NCBI GenBank assembly: GCA_030849465.1 | Contig: JARVLF010000005.1 | Location: forward strand, 310,001-374,000 | Origin: Moesziomyces globuligerus | Taxonomy: Eukaryota > Basidiomycota > Ustilaginomycetes > Ustilaginales > Ustilaginaceae | Direction: 5' to 3' | DNA length: 64,000 nucleotides | Shown here: in pieces, positions 53,138 to 62,947 of the stretch | Layout: each line of letters starts with the position of its first letter | Numbering within the stretch: the stretch's first letter is position 1 | Notes under the pieces: model-generated | The model's database searches: none | The model's input: only the letters and a program-made list of their open reading frames with translations | What the model was told of the DNA's origin: nothing | Program-made: the position numbers and the translations under genes

Positions 53138-53820
53138 GCTTTACCGCCACTTCCGAGAATTCATCATCGTCAGACTGAGACTTTGGCCTTCTCAACATTA
53201 TCCAAAACGCCACCTCTCGTCGATTTGAAAGACCGACATGCACTGCTGCAAGAGCGCTCTTGTGCCGTTTGGCGATGCATTGCATGTTTTGGTTGACGAT
53301 CATTTGCAGCGCATGGAAGATCTCTTCATCTCGGAGGCCGAGGGCTCGCGACTTACATCAAGCGCACCCGCATCACGCCAAAAGGCCGTTATCGACATCG
53401 CCTTCAAGTTTTGCGAAGTCTTCTACCCCGCTGACCGAGGAATCCTGGGAGCCTCGGTCGACGACGCCTTTGGATTTGACGCATGTGCCTGCCCATGTCA
53501 AGGGTCTCAAGGCTTTCCCGAGCTTTCTCGGGAGTCAATCCGATGGTTTCGAGGGCAACTGCAGGACCTTCCATCAAGACCATGCAAGGACTCGTCTGGC
53601 TCATCCGAGACGTCGTCAGGCACAAGATCGAGTCAAACGTGGAAACTGCAGACGTCGATGCAGAGCAGACCCGAGTGTCCAAACCCTGACGGAGAGCAAG
53701 GCGTCGGCAAAGCGAATTACGGCCACATGCACGCGAAGCTAAGCGGCACAGTCGCTGCCCGTCACTATCCGTGCAAGTTGCTCACATCCACGGTCTTGAT
53801 CCTCAGAAGTGATGGTCACG
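53138..53820 (+). pseudogene. Possible broken gene between the inverted-repeat arms
   Basis: The 683 bp between the arms contain protein-like stretches in three different + frames placed end to end: about 53238-53482 (ALHVLVDDHLQRMEDLFISE, then AVIDIAFKFCEVFYP), about 53480-53565 (THVPAHVKGLKAFPSFLGSQ) and about 53550-53689 (SIKTMQGLVWLIRDVVRHKI, stop TGA). Two shifts would be needed to join them, and no good splice signals lie at the joints, so a frameshifted relic is the simplest reading. No family was recognised. One uninterrupted ORF (53238-53855, 205 codons) exists as an alternative. Confidence 0.3.
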
Positions 53821-53960
53821 AACGCACATTGTTGGGACACTTATCACATTGCTGACAGACTTGAAAGAGCATGAGACAACAGCTGTGCAGCATGCAGGCT
53901 GGGGTTGAAGCAAAGACCAGGTCCACTGTTCTACCTGCGAGAGCCACCGCGGCCGCCTCC
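53821..53960 (-). repeat. Right arm of imperfect inverted repeat (DBP10 3' end)
   Basis: The counterpart of 52999-53137 in opposite orientation. It covers the last ten codons of DBP10, its TAG stop, and about 110 bp of 3' flank, including a shared TTTCAAGTCTGTCAGCAATG block that is identical in both arms. Confidence 0.85.
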
Positions 53961-56900
53961 GCCGCCACCACGTCCACCACCGCGTCCTCCGCCACGTCCC
54001 CCGCCGCGTCCACCACCGCGTCCACCGCCTCGGCCGCCGCGCTTGCCCTTGGCATCGCTTCTGGAAGGCCTGGCGTTCTTGTCCCTCCTCTTCTGCATGA
54101 TCTCTCGCTCCTTCTGGATCTGCCTGGCGCTCTTGACCTCGTCCTTGGCGGCCTGGCGCTTATGCTGGCCAGGCCTGCCCTTTCCATGCACCTCTGCCTT
54201 TGGCGGGACGACCTTGGTGTGCCTGAACTTCTTGAGACCCATGACGGAGCCCATGGGCTGGTCGCCCCTCGCTGCGTTGGACGAGGACTCGAGCTCGCCG
54301 GTCTTGGGCATGTCGATGCGCTTCTCGCGCTTCCAGTCCTCGAATCGGCCGGATCGGAACGATGCTGGCAGGCGGACACCGGACTCGGTGCGGATCATCT
54401 TCTTGTTGTCCGCGCCTACGGTGCCCTGGATGAACTTCTTCTTCTTGGCGTCCCAGCGCGTGACGTTGGGCCGCTGCGACTGCGTGCCGAGCGTAGCGTC
54501 GTCACCCGCCAGATCGAACGATGCCGCCGACGCCTGCTGGACAAACGAGTCGATGCCGGCCGTCTGCGGGTTGCCGAGAGAGTAGCCACGTTCGGCGCGC
54601 GAGCCCTCCTGCTCGTACGACAGGTAGAAGTTCGGATCGCGGTACGAACCCATGGCCCCCGCCTTCGACTTGCCCGTCTTGGCGGCACTGCTGCGCGCGC
54701 GCTTGGAGGGGCGGTCGGATTCTTCGTCCGAGCCCGAGTCAGCTTCCGAGTCGGACGCGGCGAGGGCGGTCTTGGCCCTCGCCTTGACGCTCGATGAGCC
54801 CGTGTCGAACGCCGCGAGGATGTCCGCCTCGTTGGCCTGCTCAAGGTCGACGGTGGCATCGCCCGCCGCGCCCTCGTCGTCTTCCGCGGACTTCTTCTTG
54901 CCGCCCTTCTTGCTCGCGGCGAGCTTCGGCGCGTCCGCCGCCTCGTCCATGTCATCAGGCGAGGAGCCACCTTCCATGGCGCGCTTCCTCGCTTCAAGCG
55001 CCTCGGCACGCTTGGTCTTTACGTCCATGGTCTGCCTTCGACTGCGCATGAGCGCGCCGAGCGGCGTCGCATCGCCACGCATGCCGATCTCGAAGACGGT
55101 CTCCTGCGGGCGGAACGCATTGACCTTGGCGAGTAGCGACGCGCGTGCCGCCGCCTCTTCGGCCTCCTTGCCGGCCGCCTTGACCGTGCCGCCCGGTGCT
55201 GTGCCCAGGACCGCCTTTGCCGACTCGGACATCTTGGCGCCGTTGAGCTTGTACACACCGGGACGCTTGATGACGTCGTGTACTGCCATCTCTTCGAGTG
55301 GCGATCCGGCGAGCGTCCATTCAGGCACCTCGCCCTCGACACCGGCGGCGGTGCGGATGTTGATCTGCTCGATGCTGCCGAGCTTGATCATCTCCTTGGC
55401 GCGGCGGTGCGACTCCTGAGACGCCTTGCTGATCGACTTTTCGTACTTCTGCTGCGCGCGTTCCGCCACCTGGCGGAGGGCGGGGAAGTCGTGCGCAGTC
55501 GACGACGATGTGTTGGTCAACGACGATGTGATGAATTCGGTTTCGAGGTCAAGTGCCTCTCGGGGGAACGTGCCCAGCACGAGCGTCTCGTGAAGCCCGA
55601 GCGGGTCCACATGGACCTCCTCCTGACCATCCGCAATCGCAGCGACGGCTGTGTGGGACGATACGAGCGGGCGGGCGAGGAAGAGCTGCAGATCACACAG
55701 ATACGGCAGCTCGGCGTTGGTGCACATGCTCCACGCCCATCCGTTGCGGCCCGCACGCGCCGTACGGCCGACACGGTGCACAAACGTACGCGGCTGGGGC
55801 GGGAAGTCGAAGTTGACCACGTGCTCGAGCACGGGGAGATCGATACCTCGCGCCGCCACGTCCGTGACGATGAGCAGGCTGGTCTGGCCGCGGCGGAAGC
55901 GCGACATCTGGATGCCTCGCGTGGCTTGATCGAGCGAGGAATAGATGTGCGAGCACGCGTATCCGGTAGTGGTGAGCAGGAGGAGGAGGTACTCGACGTG
56001 GTGCTTGGTGGCGCAAAAGATGATTGTCTGGTGCGGCAGCAGCTCAAGCGCGCCGCCATGCGGAGCGCGCTTGCGCTTGCCATCCTTGCCCTTGCCCCTG
56101 GGCTTGCCTTTGATGATGAGCTTCTGGTTGGCCCATGCCTGTCGCTTGTGCTGCTCGCCAGCATCGCTGTTGTCTTCGTCGAATTGCCCCTCCTCTTCGA
56201 GGTCGGGCTCAGCCTGCTCGCCTAGCGGCACGCCGATGACGTCGCGCAGAAGCAGAAGCAGCGCAGCCTCCTTCTCCGAGGGCTTGACGCTGAAGAAGGC
56301 CATGCGGAGGTCCGAGCTGATCTTGCTGTCGGCGTCGAGTCGAACCAGCTTGGGATTTGCCTGGAGACCCGCCTTTGCAAACTCAACAAGCTTCTTGGGG
56401 AGCGTAGCACTGAAGAGCAGCGTCTGTCTGGTCGGCGGCAGACGCAGGAGCATCTCCTCGAGCTGCTCTGCAAAGCCCATCTCGAAGAGACGATCGGCCT
56501 CGTCGAAGACGACGTACTCGACCGACTTGAGGTCGAGATTCATCTCTACCGTAAGGTGGAGCATTCGACCGGGTGTGGCGATGACGACATCCGGATTGTT
56601 GGACATGATGGCAAACTGCTCGTCGAGCGACTCGCCACCGACGATCATGGCCCAGCGGATGGCCTCGCCACGGCTGTCCTGGCCTTCGCCTGCATCCGCC
56701 TTCCAGCCACGCGCGATCTCCTTGCCGACGCGAAGGATCTGCACTGCGAGCTCGCGCGAGGGGCAGAGAATGAGGCTCTTGATGCCGAAGGTGCGCGAGT
56801 GGCGACCGTTGAGGCGGTTGATGAGCGGAATGAGGTAGGCGAGCGTCTTTCCGGAACCGGTGCGCGCCATGCCGACGACATCTCTGGGCGGCTGGGCCAT

Positions 56901-57440
56901 GATGGCAGGAATGGCTTGCCTCTGGATGGGTGTGGGAGTGTTGAAGCCGCGGATGAGGAGCGAGCGAAGAAGCGCGGGGTGGAGACCCATGCTCTGGAAG
57001 GATCCGCCGCCGGTGACGACGCCCGAGCCGAGTTTGTTTTTGCCCTTGTTCTTGCCGGATAGCGCCTTCTTGGCCACTTCGACACCGGCCTTGACGTTGG
57101 CCTGCTGCATGACTGAGGCGATGAACTGGGCCTCGTCGGCGTCGTCATCGTCTTCCTGTGTGTTGGTGCCAACTGCACGAGAGCGTGGCTTCGCAGCGAC
57201 CGGACGCGAGGCCGAGGACGAGGATGCCGGTGTCGATAGAGCATTGGTTACGAGAGAGGAGGTGATGTCGAATCCATCGTCGTCGTCGCTGTCGTCGTTC
57301 TTGGCTTTGGTGCGTCTTTGCGCTTTGGAGCTGCTGGAGGATGAAGCGGCAGTGCGGGTGCGCTTTTGCTTGGACGACGTGGCCTGAGGCGCCACATTGT
57401 CTTCGCCGTCCGAGGCGAGGAAGTCGATGACCTTGGCCAT
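53931..57440 (-). CDS. DBP10: ATP-dependent RNA helicase DBP10 (DEAD box)
   Basis: A nucleolar helicase for 60S assembly (animal DDX54). Single exon, 1169 residues, against 995 in yeast. The N-terminus is acidic and Ser-rich. Helicase motifs in order: Q motif (FNTPTPIQRQAIP, about 166-178), I ARTGSGKT (192-199), Ia PSRELAVQ, Ib TPGR, II DEAD (about 312), III SAT, IV IIFCATKHHVEYL, V ARGIDLP, VI HRVGRTARAGR. A disordered acidic insert separates the two RecA lobes from the usual spacing after RDVIGVPLG. The C-terminal DBP10CT region (about 920-1000) has YRDPNFYLSYEQEG. The extreme tail is an RGG repeat (about 1135-1169). The 3' end has a second, inverted partial copy beside COG4. A CAG run lies just upstream of the start. 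Confidence 0.96.
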   Translation of the reverse strand: MAKVIDFLASDGEDNVAPQATSSKQKRTRTAASSSSSSKAQRRTKAKNDDSDDDDGFDITSSLVTNALSTPASSSSASRPVAAKPRSRAVGTNTQEDDDDADEAQFIASVMQQANVKAGVEVAKKALSGKNKGKNKLGSGVVTGGGSFQSMGLHPALLRSLLIRGFNTPTPIQRQAIPAIMAQPPRDVVGMARTGSGKTLAYLIPLINRLNGRHSRTFGIKSLILCPSRELAVQILRVGKEIARGWKADAGEGQDSRGEAIRWAMIVGGESLDEQFAIMSNNPDVVIATPGRMLHLTVEMNLDLKSVEYVVFDEADRLFEMGFAEQLEEMLLRLPPTRQTLLFSATLPKKLVEFAKAGLQANPKLVRLDADSKISSDLRMAFFSVKPSEKEAALLLLLRDVIGVPLGEQAEPDLEEEGQFDEDNSDAGEQHKRQAWANQKLIIKGKPRGKGKDGKRKRAPHGGALELLPHQTIIFCATKHHVEYLLLLLTTTGYACSHIYSSLDQATRGIQMSRFRRGQTSLLIVTDVAARGIDLPVLEHVVNFDFPPQPRTFVHRVGRTARAGRNGWAWSMCTNAELPYLCDLQLFLARPLVSSHTAVAAIADGQEEVHVDPLGLHETLVLGTFPREALDLETEFITSSLTNTSSSTAHDFPALRQVAERAQQKYEKSISKASQESHRRAKEMIKLGSIEQINIRTAAGVEGEVPEWTLAGSPLEEMAVHDVIKRPGVYKLNGAKMSESAKAVLGTAPGGTVKAAGKEAEEAAARASLLAKVNAFRPQETVFEIGMRGDATPLGALMRSRRQTMDVKTKRAEALEARKRAMEGGSSPDDMDEAADAPKLAASKKGGKKKSAEDDEGAAGDATVDLEQANEADILAAFDTGSSSVKARAKTALAASDSEADSGSDEESDRPSKRARSSAAKTGKSKAGAMGSYRDPNFYLSYEQEGSRAERGYSLGNPQTAGIDSFVQQASAASFDLAGDDATLGTQSQRPNVTRWDAKKKKFIQGTVGADNKKMIRTESGVRLPASFRSGRFEDWKREKRIDMPKTGELESSSNAARGDQPMGSVMGLKKFRHTKVVPPKAEVHGKGRPGQHKRQAAKDEVKSARQIQKEREIMQKRRDKNARPSRSDAKGKRGGRGGGRGGGRGGGRGGGRGGGRGGGGGGRGGSRR

Positions 57441-57456
57441 ACTGGTGGGCTGCTGC

Positions 57457-57489
<33 letters not shown>

Positions 57490-57967
57490 TGCTGCTACTG
57501 CGGCGGGCAAATTCTCAAAGATGGTGGGTATGGTGGGGGGAAAGGCTGGCTCCGTCGAGAGGCAAGAGTGCACAGAGCGGCAGCGAGTTGCGAGAAATTT
57601 GCTGGAATTCAGCAGCGAGAAGAAAAAAAGCTCAGCCGGGACTCGGAGTGGGAGTTGAGCCAGACATTTTTCAAGTGTTAGCTCGGCAGGACCCTGAGCC
57701 ACCATCACGTGCTGCTCACACGCTGGAGCCGTAATTTACGAGGCTTAACCTCCACCTCTGCAGAGTGTGAGTGTTGAGTGTTGGTACTACTGTACGCCCA
57801 CAACTTTTCGACGCGCGCGTGCTGAGCACCCGTCGTCCTTCTAACACCACCACTACACACACTTTGCTTTCACTCTCTGGCTACTTGCGGCCAACCGAGC
57901 TGGCGTCTCAGCTATCCTTCGCGCTGCACCGTGATGCCGTTGGCCTGGATCGCTTGCCTTGCCAACC
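57441..57967. promoter_or_regulatory. Divergent promoter region (DBP10 / EME1)
   Basis: 527 bp between divergent starts. The DBP10 side begins with a CAG trinucleotide run. No other element was recognised. Confidence 0.55.
57450..57502 (-). repeat. CAG trinucleotide repeat in the DBP10 leader
   Basis: About seventeen CTG triplets on the + strand (CAG on the coding strand) with single TTC and TAC interruptions, ending nine bases before the DBP10 start codon. It most likely lies in the 5' untranslated region. Confidence 0.85.
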
Positions 57968-60529
57968 ATGGTGGGCGCCCTCTGGATTGACAGCGGCTCG
58001 GACACCGACACCGATCCTCACCCTCATCCGCGTCGTTCGCGCAGATCCTCACATGGCGTCCGCACAGCTATCACCAGCACTGCGCAGCCCGGACCCTCTC
58101 GTTTGCGCACATCGCCTCGGCAGAAACACCCGCGATCCCCCGGGTCCACCTCTGTCATCGTCCTTTCGTCGTCTCAGGACCACGACGGCCGCACCGCAGC
58201 AACAGCGCAGACTCGACTGCCTTCGACGTGCCAAGACGCACAAGACACACCGACCAAGCTTACCCACAGCCAAGGAATGGCTGGCTTAATGTCGCAGCAG
58301 TCGCCAGACTCGTCGCTGCCCAGCTTCCGAGAGTTGATCACTCGGCATACTTCGGGCGCAGCGGCACCGGAGCTGGAGACTTCATCTCGGTGCAACGGTG
58401 GCACTGCAGGAGCTCCTTCATCTCGCATCCTTCCGGTCTCGACGCGTGCGGGCTCGCTGAGGCGCACCGCCTCGCAACCTGCCGCCTCGAGCTCACAAGA
58501 AGACCCACCGCCTTCTCACCGAGTCCGCTCAGCGAGGACGCCGATGCGCGGGACGAGGACATCTACCGTGCATGAAGTCATCGAGATTGGCTCTGATCCA
58601 ATCAACGACCCTGCCAGCGAAGCACAACCTCTCCACTCACCAAACTCGTCACCTATCCGCTCCCAATTCAGCGCAAGACATCTCCCCAGCTCCAGCTTAC
58701 CGCTTCCTGTCTCTCCCGTGCGCAATCGCCAGCAAGATACGTTGGTCGAGACTGCAGCCTCCTCTGCTTTCGAGAGACCGATCACGGCCAGATCGATCCG
58801 CTCTGCGGGTCTGCACACCTCTCGAGCCGCCTTCAGGACCGAATCGGCGCCGATTGTGATCCTGTCCAGCAGCCCACCGCCGCCCTCTCTGCCCCGAGCT
58901 TCGCAGTCAGACGCGCATCCGGTGCACATGGATGACGATCTTGGCTTCGACTTTCCGCCATCCTCGCTCCCATTCGAGGCGTTTGCACTGCCCAGCCCGC
59001 CTTCCTCGCCCTACATCGGCCCGTCGCCGGAGCACGACAAGTCGCCGTCAATGCCAAAGCGGACTGCGCCCTCAACGTCCAAACTACCGTCGCCCAAGCG
59101 GGCGAGACCTCTGAATCGGACGCGGTCTCTGCTCGACGCGCTCGACCAGCTCTACGTCCCCGACACACGAGCTGGGCCAGTCGAGCCGGCGAAAGCAGCT
59201 GATGCAGCTCACGCCGAAGTAGCTGTGGCAGATGCGCCTCGCCGCGACGGTGGCGGTGATGCTGGAGCCTCACGTCCGAAAGAGACGTCCAAAGCAGCGC
59301 GTCTTGCTGCAGCAAAGGAAGCACGCGAGGCCAAGGCACGCGATCGCGAAGCGGCCAAGGCGGCCAAGGCGCGCGCGGCGGCCGAGAAGAAGCGCTTCGT
59401 CGAGGCGAATCGGCTGCGTACGTCCAAGGCGGATACGATGCGGGAGCTGATTGTCGATCTGGACCGGACGCTCTTCGCCGCAGGACAGCCGTTGGCCACG
59501 TGCCAGGAGTCGATCACCGCACGGCTCGAGCAAGAGGGGGCGACGGTGCACCTCTGCGATGGTGTGGTCGCGCCACCGCTGGTGCGGTTCAGGAGGAAAG
59601 TGCGAGCGGAGTGGTCGGACGAAAAGAGGCACTGGGTCCCCCTGGATGAGGAAGAGGTGAGGCGCGAGGCGGTGACGATCGTCTATGTGGACGCCGCCGA
59701 GGTGGTGAGGCTGGTCGGCGAGGGAGAAGAGACGCTCGAGGTGTGGTATCTGGATCTGCTGCGGCGGTTGGATGCGGTAAACCAGCACAAGAGCAGCCGG
59801 GGACGGGAGAAGGAGCAGCAGCAGGTGTTTCTCATCTGCCAGGGCTTGGTCAAGTTCTACGCTCGGCGTCGGGCGAATGTCAACAGGGCGTATACGGCGC
59901 GCATCCGACAGCAGCTCGCCGAAGGCTCGGCAGCTTCGACGGCCGCCGAGGTCGGTGGAGACGCTGAAGCTGCGACAGGAGCGAGAGCTCGCAAAGGTGG
60001 AGCGGCGCAGGCGGGGGAGGAGGAGGTGGTGGCGCAAGCTGTGGTGGAACGCGCGCTGCTGCAGCTCAAGATGATGCGGCGGTGCTATGTGATCCATGCG
60101 GCCTCGCTGGTGGATGGTGTGGAGTGGGTGCACCAGCTCACGGCGGATGTCTCGCTCAGACCGTACAAGGCATTACGCGATACGCACCTGTCGTTCGCCG
60201 TGGATACCGGCCGCAACACGACATGTGGCGACTCGGCAGGCATCTATGCGATGATGCTGCAGCAGATCCCGCGCGTCACGCCGGCGATCGCGGCGACGAT
60301 CACGACACTCTATCCGTCGTTGAGCGCGCTCGTCGCAGCGTACGAAGCGTGCGCGAGCCACGAGGAGCAGAAGAGGCTGCTAGCCACGGCGCAGATCCAA
60401 AGCAACAGGGACGGAACCGTGCGCAGCGCCAATCGGGCGAGCCTGGGGCTTCAGCTCAGCAAACGCATCCATGCGGTGATGAGGGGCACCAACGCAGAGA
60501 CGCTCATCAACCATCCCTCGAAAGACTAG
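57968..60529 (+). CDS. EME1: Structure-specific endonuclease regulatory subunit EME1
   Basis: The non-catalytic partner of Mus81, cutting branched DNA at stalled forks and recombination intermediates. It is a single exon of 853 residues from the first ATG (57968). The N-terminal 480 residues are disordered, with phosphosite-like DSGSDTDTD, repeated IVLSSSP/IEIGSDP-type blocks that resemble SUMO-interacting motifs, and many SP sites. A basic Ala/Lys-rich helix (about 440-480) leads to a degenerate ERCC4 fold at about 490-760 (MRELIVDLDRTLFAAG). The ERKxxxD nuclease motif is absent, as in Eme1. The C-terminal helix-hairpin-helix region has QLTADVSLRPYKALRD and IPRVTPAIAATITTLYPSLS. The gene is convergent with the membrane protein gene 142 bp away. 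Confidence 0.88.
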   Translation: MVGALWIDSGSDTDTDPHPHPRRSRRSSHGVRTAITSTAQPGPSRLRTSPRQKHPRSPGSTSVIVLSSSQDHDGRTAATAQTRLPSTCQDAQDTPTKLTHSQGMAGLMSQQSPDSSLPSFRELITRHTSGAAAPELETSSRCNGGTAGAPSSRILPVSTRAGSLRRTASQPAASSSQEDPPPSHRVRSARTPMRGTRTSTVHEVIEIGSDPINDPASEAQPLHSPNSSPIRSQFSARHLPSSSLPLPVSPVRNRQQDTLVETAASSAFERPITARSIRSAGLHTSRAAFRTESAPIVILSSSPPPPSLPRASQSDAHPVHMDDDLGFDFPPSSLPFEAFALPSPPSSPYIGPSPEHDKSPSMPKRTAPSTSKLPSPKRARPLNRTRSLLDALDQLYVPDTRAGPVEPAKAADAAHAEVAVADAPRRDGGGDAGASRPKETSKAARLAAAKEAREAKARDREAAKAAKARAAAEKKRFVEANRLRTSKADTMRELIVDLDRTLFAAGQPLATCQESITARLEQEGATVHLCDGVVAPPLVRFRRKVRAEWSDEKRHWVPLDEEEVRREAVTIVYVDAAEVVRLVGEGEETLEVWYLDLLRRLDAVNQHKSSRGREKEQQQVFLICQGLVKFYARRRANVNRAYTARIRQQLAEGSAASTAAEVGGDAEAATGARARKGGAAQAGEEEVVAQAVVERALLQLKMMRRCYVIHAASLVDGVEWVHQLTADVSLRPYKALRDTHLSFAVDTGRNTTCGDSAGIYAMMLQQIPRVTPAIAATITTLYPSLSALVAAYEACASHEEQKRLLATAQIQSNRDGTVRSANRASLGLQLSKRIHAVMRGTNAETLINHPSKD

Positions 60530-60671
60530 CAATAGCAAAGGCGGTTGAACATGACATCGTGTGGACGATCACTGGTATCACAAAGACACTTGGAAAGAGG
60601 AAAGGATGAGGAGTGAAAGGAGAGCAAGGGGTCACAGGAGGAGGATGGGGTGAGGTGGGGTTTGGGGGGTT

Positions 60672-61484
60672 TTAGCCGACGAGGGGGGCGCGTTCCTCGT
60701 CCGAGAGAGCGGCGTTGGAGCGGTGGCCAAAGAAGATGGAGAGGACGGCGCGGAGGACGGCGACGAGGCTGATGAGGAAGAAGGCGAGGGCGGACCAGTG
60801 GATGAACCTGCTCTGTGTCTGGTGTTGGAAGATGGCGAGGAGGCTGAGGCTGATGACAGCGGCGCCGGCGACGTCGCCCTCGGAGTACCAGACGTAGCCG
60901 GCAGCGGTGGATTCGAGGAAGAGGAGGGCGAGGAAGACGATGATCTTTGTGATGACGCCTGCGCGGTGGGTGGTTGCATTGACGCCAAAGGCATCGAAGC
61001 CCGAGACGAAGAGGAGGACGACGACAAAGCCGTGGTAGAGGCTAAAGGGGAGGTGGACGAGCGTCGTATCGGCCAAGTTGGATGCGGTGTGGTGGACCTT
61101 GAGGCTACGGTAGCAGTGCGAGACGGTGGCTGCGATGAGCAGCATGACGACAAAGGCGACGATGGCGTAGATGCGGTCGTGGTGTGCGTCGACCTGCGCC
61201 GAGGTGAGGCCGGCGTAGGCGGCGTTGAGGATGCAGAGCAGAGGGAATCGCCAGCCGATGCCGTGAACGACGTGCGTCGAACCCGCATCGGTGAACTGGT
61301 AGACGATCATGCCGAGGAAGAGCACGTGGATGAAGGGCCAGACGCCAAAGATCCATCGCTCGGGCGTGAGGTAGGTCTCCTTGACCACCGTCCCGCCGAG
61401 CTGCGAGTAGACATTGCCCGAGGTGAAGAGCGCGTACGCCGCAATGTTGCCCAGCTTGAGCAAAAGGTCGTCGTTCCAAGCCAT
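60672..61484 (-). CDS. Multi-pass membrane protein, TspO/MBR-like
   Basis: A single exon of 270 residues from the first ATG (61484). It has about seven or eight hydrophobic segments, with almost no soluble part beyond a short C-terminal tail (SNAALSDEERAPLVG). The motif YLTPERWIFGVWPFIHVLFL resembles the TP-x-W-x-F-x-[IV]-W-x-x-I pattern seen in TspO/MBR-related proteins and in a poorly described fungal membrane family. No transport or enzymatic motif is evident, so the function is unknown. Its short 3' distance to EME1 (142 bp) suggests overlapping 3' untranslated regions. Confidence 0.75.
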   Translation of the reverse strand: MAWNDDLLLKLGNIAAYALFTSGNVYSQLGGTVVKETYLTPERWIFGVWPFIHVLFLGMIVYQFTDAGSTHVVHGIGWRFPLLCILNAAYAGLTSAQVDAHHDRIYAIVAFVVMLLIAATVSHCYRSLKVHHTASNLADTTLVHLPFSLYHGFVVVLLFVSGFDAFGVNATTHRAGVITKIIVFLALLFLESTAAGYVWYSEGDVAGAAVISLSLLAIFQHQTQSRFIHWSALAFFLISLVAVLRAVLSIFFGHRSNAALSDEERAPLVG

Positions 61485-62940
61485 GTTGCAATTTTTCTTT
61501 ATGTGGACGGCGACGAGGGCAAGATATCGATGTGGTGGTACCGTAGCGGTGGGCAAAGGCTGTGTGTTCTTGCGGATGGGGATGGAGTGCGGGTCGACGG
61601 ATCATATAGGATTTGCGTCCGGAGTTGCGACTTGTAAACTCAGCCTCGGCCAAGGAAAAGGCAGCTTTTGGCGGTCGCAAAGCACGACGCGGGTTCAGGG
61701 TCGCGGTCTCGAGTGGAGGCCTCGGCGCCAGAGCGCGTGGAAGCAGCTGGGATCGCCACGCACGGTGACGCAGTCGCAGCCCATGCCTTTGCACGACTCA
61801 GCTCGAACCCTGAGCGCTCTCGCCGCTCGCTCCCCTCGCATGGTGCTGCTATCTTTGGCCCCCGCTCATTTCTCAGAGTGTTGGAAAGGCCATGCTCACG
61901 CGACCCTGCCCATCGAGCCGTCGCCTACCCGAGACTGGCACGCCCCACCCTTGCCCGAATGGCGCTTTCCGACTGCGCTGTGCATGCCCGGTGGGCCGGA
62001 CCATGGCCATCCGTCAACTCCGAACTCGCTTTTTTCTGTTCAAGTTTGTTATGTCTGCAGATATGACAGTTTGGGTCGGAATAAGGTCTCGGCAGTTTGG
62101 CACCAGCGCTGATGGTGGTGATGGCCGACTGCGGCCTCGCTGCCGTTCGCGAGTGGCATGGCCAAGAGTCTGTCGTGCGGAGGGCGTAACGTGCCAGTGC
62201 ACCTGCCGTCGATGCTGCCGATGAGTGCAGCGGGCGCTGCAGGGCGCAGCCGCCGGTCCAGGCTAGCTGCCGCTCATGCACGACTCTGACACCTGTCAGC
62301 AGCAAGTGTGCGCCTCATCCCGCCTCGCTCGCTTGGCCCAGCAAGAACGTTGTGGCAGCAGCAGACTTTCTGATCCATCAGCCTTGTCTTTTGCGCTGGT
62401 GGCTCAGAGTCCACTCGATTTGGAGTGGGACGTATTGCCGGCAACGTTGCTGGAGCGTGCTCGACTCGGCGCTCGGAAGCAGATGTTCCATCAACCTAAA
62501 AATCGGCTACAGGCTCGCTTAGCGTCGCCGCCCGCTGCCGGTGTCCCGCACGTGCACGCTCATCCTGTCTGGAAAGAGCTGAGTGCAGTGCACGCAGGTC
62601 GGGTGTAAGTTGCGCCCATTGAACGTGTCGATGGAACGTGGCAGGGCCAAGACGGACGCGCATCCAAGCGTTCGGCACGGTCGACGCCTTCGGATCGGCA
62701 GAGGTAGCGTCGGAAACAAGTCACCCGCCGGCACTAGCTCCATTTGGCATGACAACCGACACCTCGAGCCTTGGACCCGCTGTCTGTCGAGGGACATCGC
62801 ACTGAGCGCCTCCTGACGCGGCCACCTCGGCCATGCGTGCTAGGCAAGGGTCCCGTCGATGCCGGAACCAGCTTGTCCGAACCCGTAGCGTGGCTACGCC
62901 TGCGGGCACGGTAGCAACACCTCGACCAGACATCAAGAGC
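61485..62940. other. Intergenic region upstream of the RNase gene
   Basis: About 1.46 kb holding the promoters of two divergent genes, the membrane protein and the RNase U2-like gene. Short ORFs here have no family similarity or coding bias. Confidence 0.5.
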
Positions 62941-62947
62941 TATATAA
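62941..62947 (+). promoter_or_regulatory. TATA box of the RNase U2-like gene
   Basis: TATATAA, 68 bp upstream of the start codon. It is the clearest TATA element seen in the window and fits an inducible, strongly expressed secreted protein gene. Confidence 0.7.

Noticed and set aside
52999..53960. Inverted repeat as terminal repeats of a DNA transposon
   Set aside because: The right arm is the coding end and 3' flank of DBP10, the outer ends show no target-site duplication I can see, and the interior encodes no transposase.
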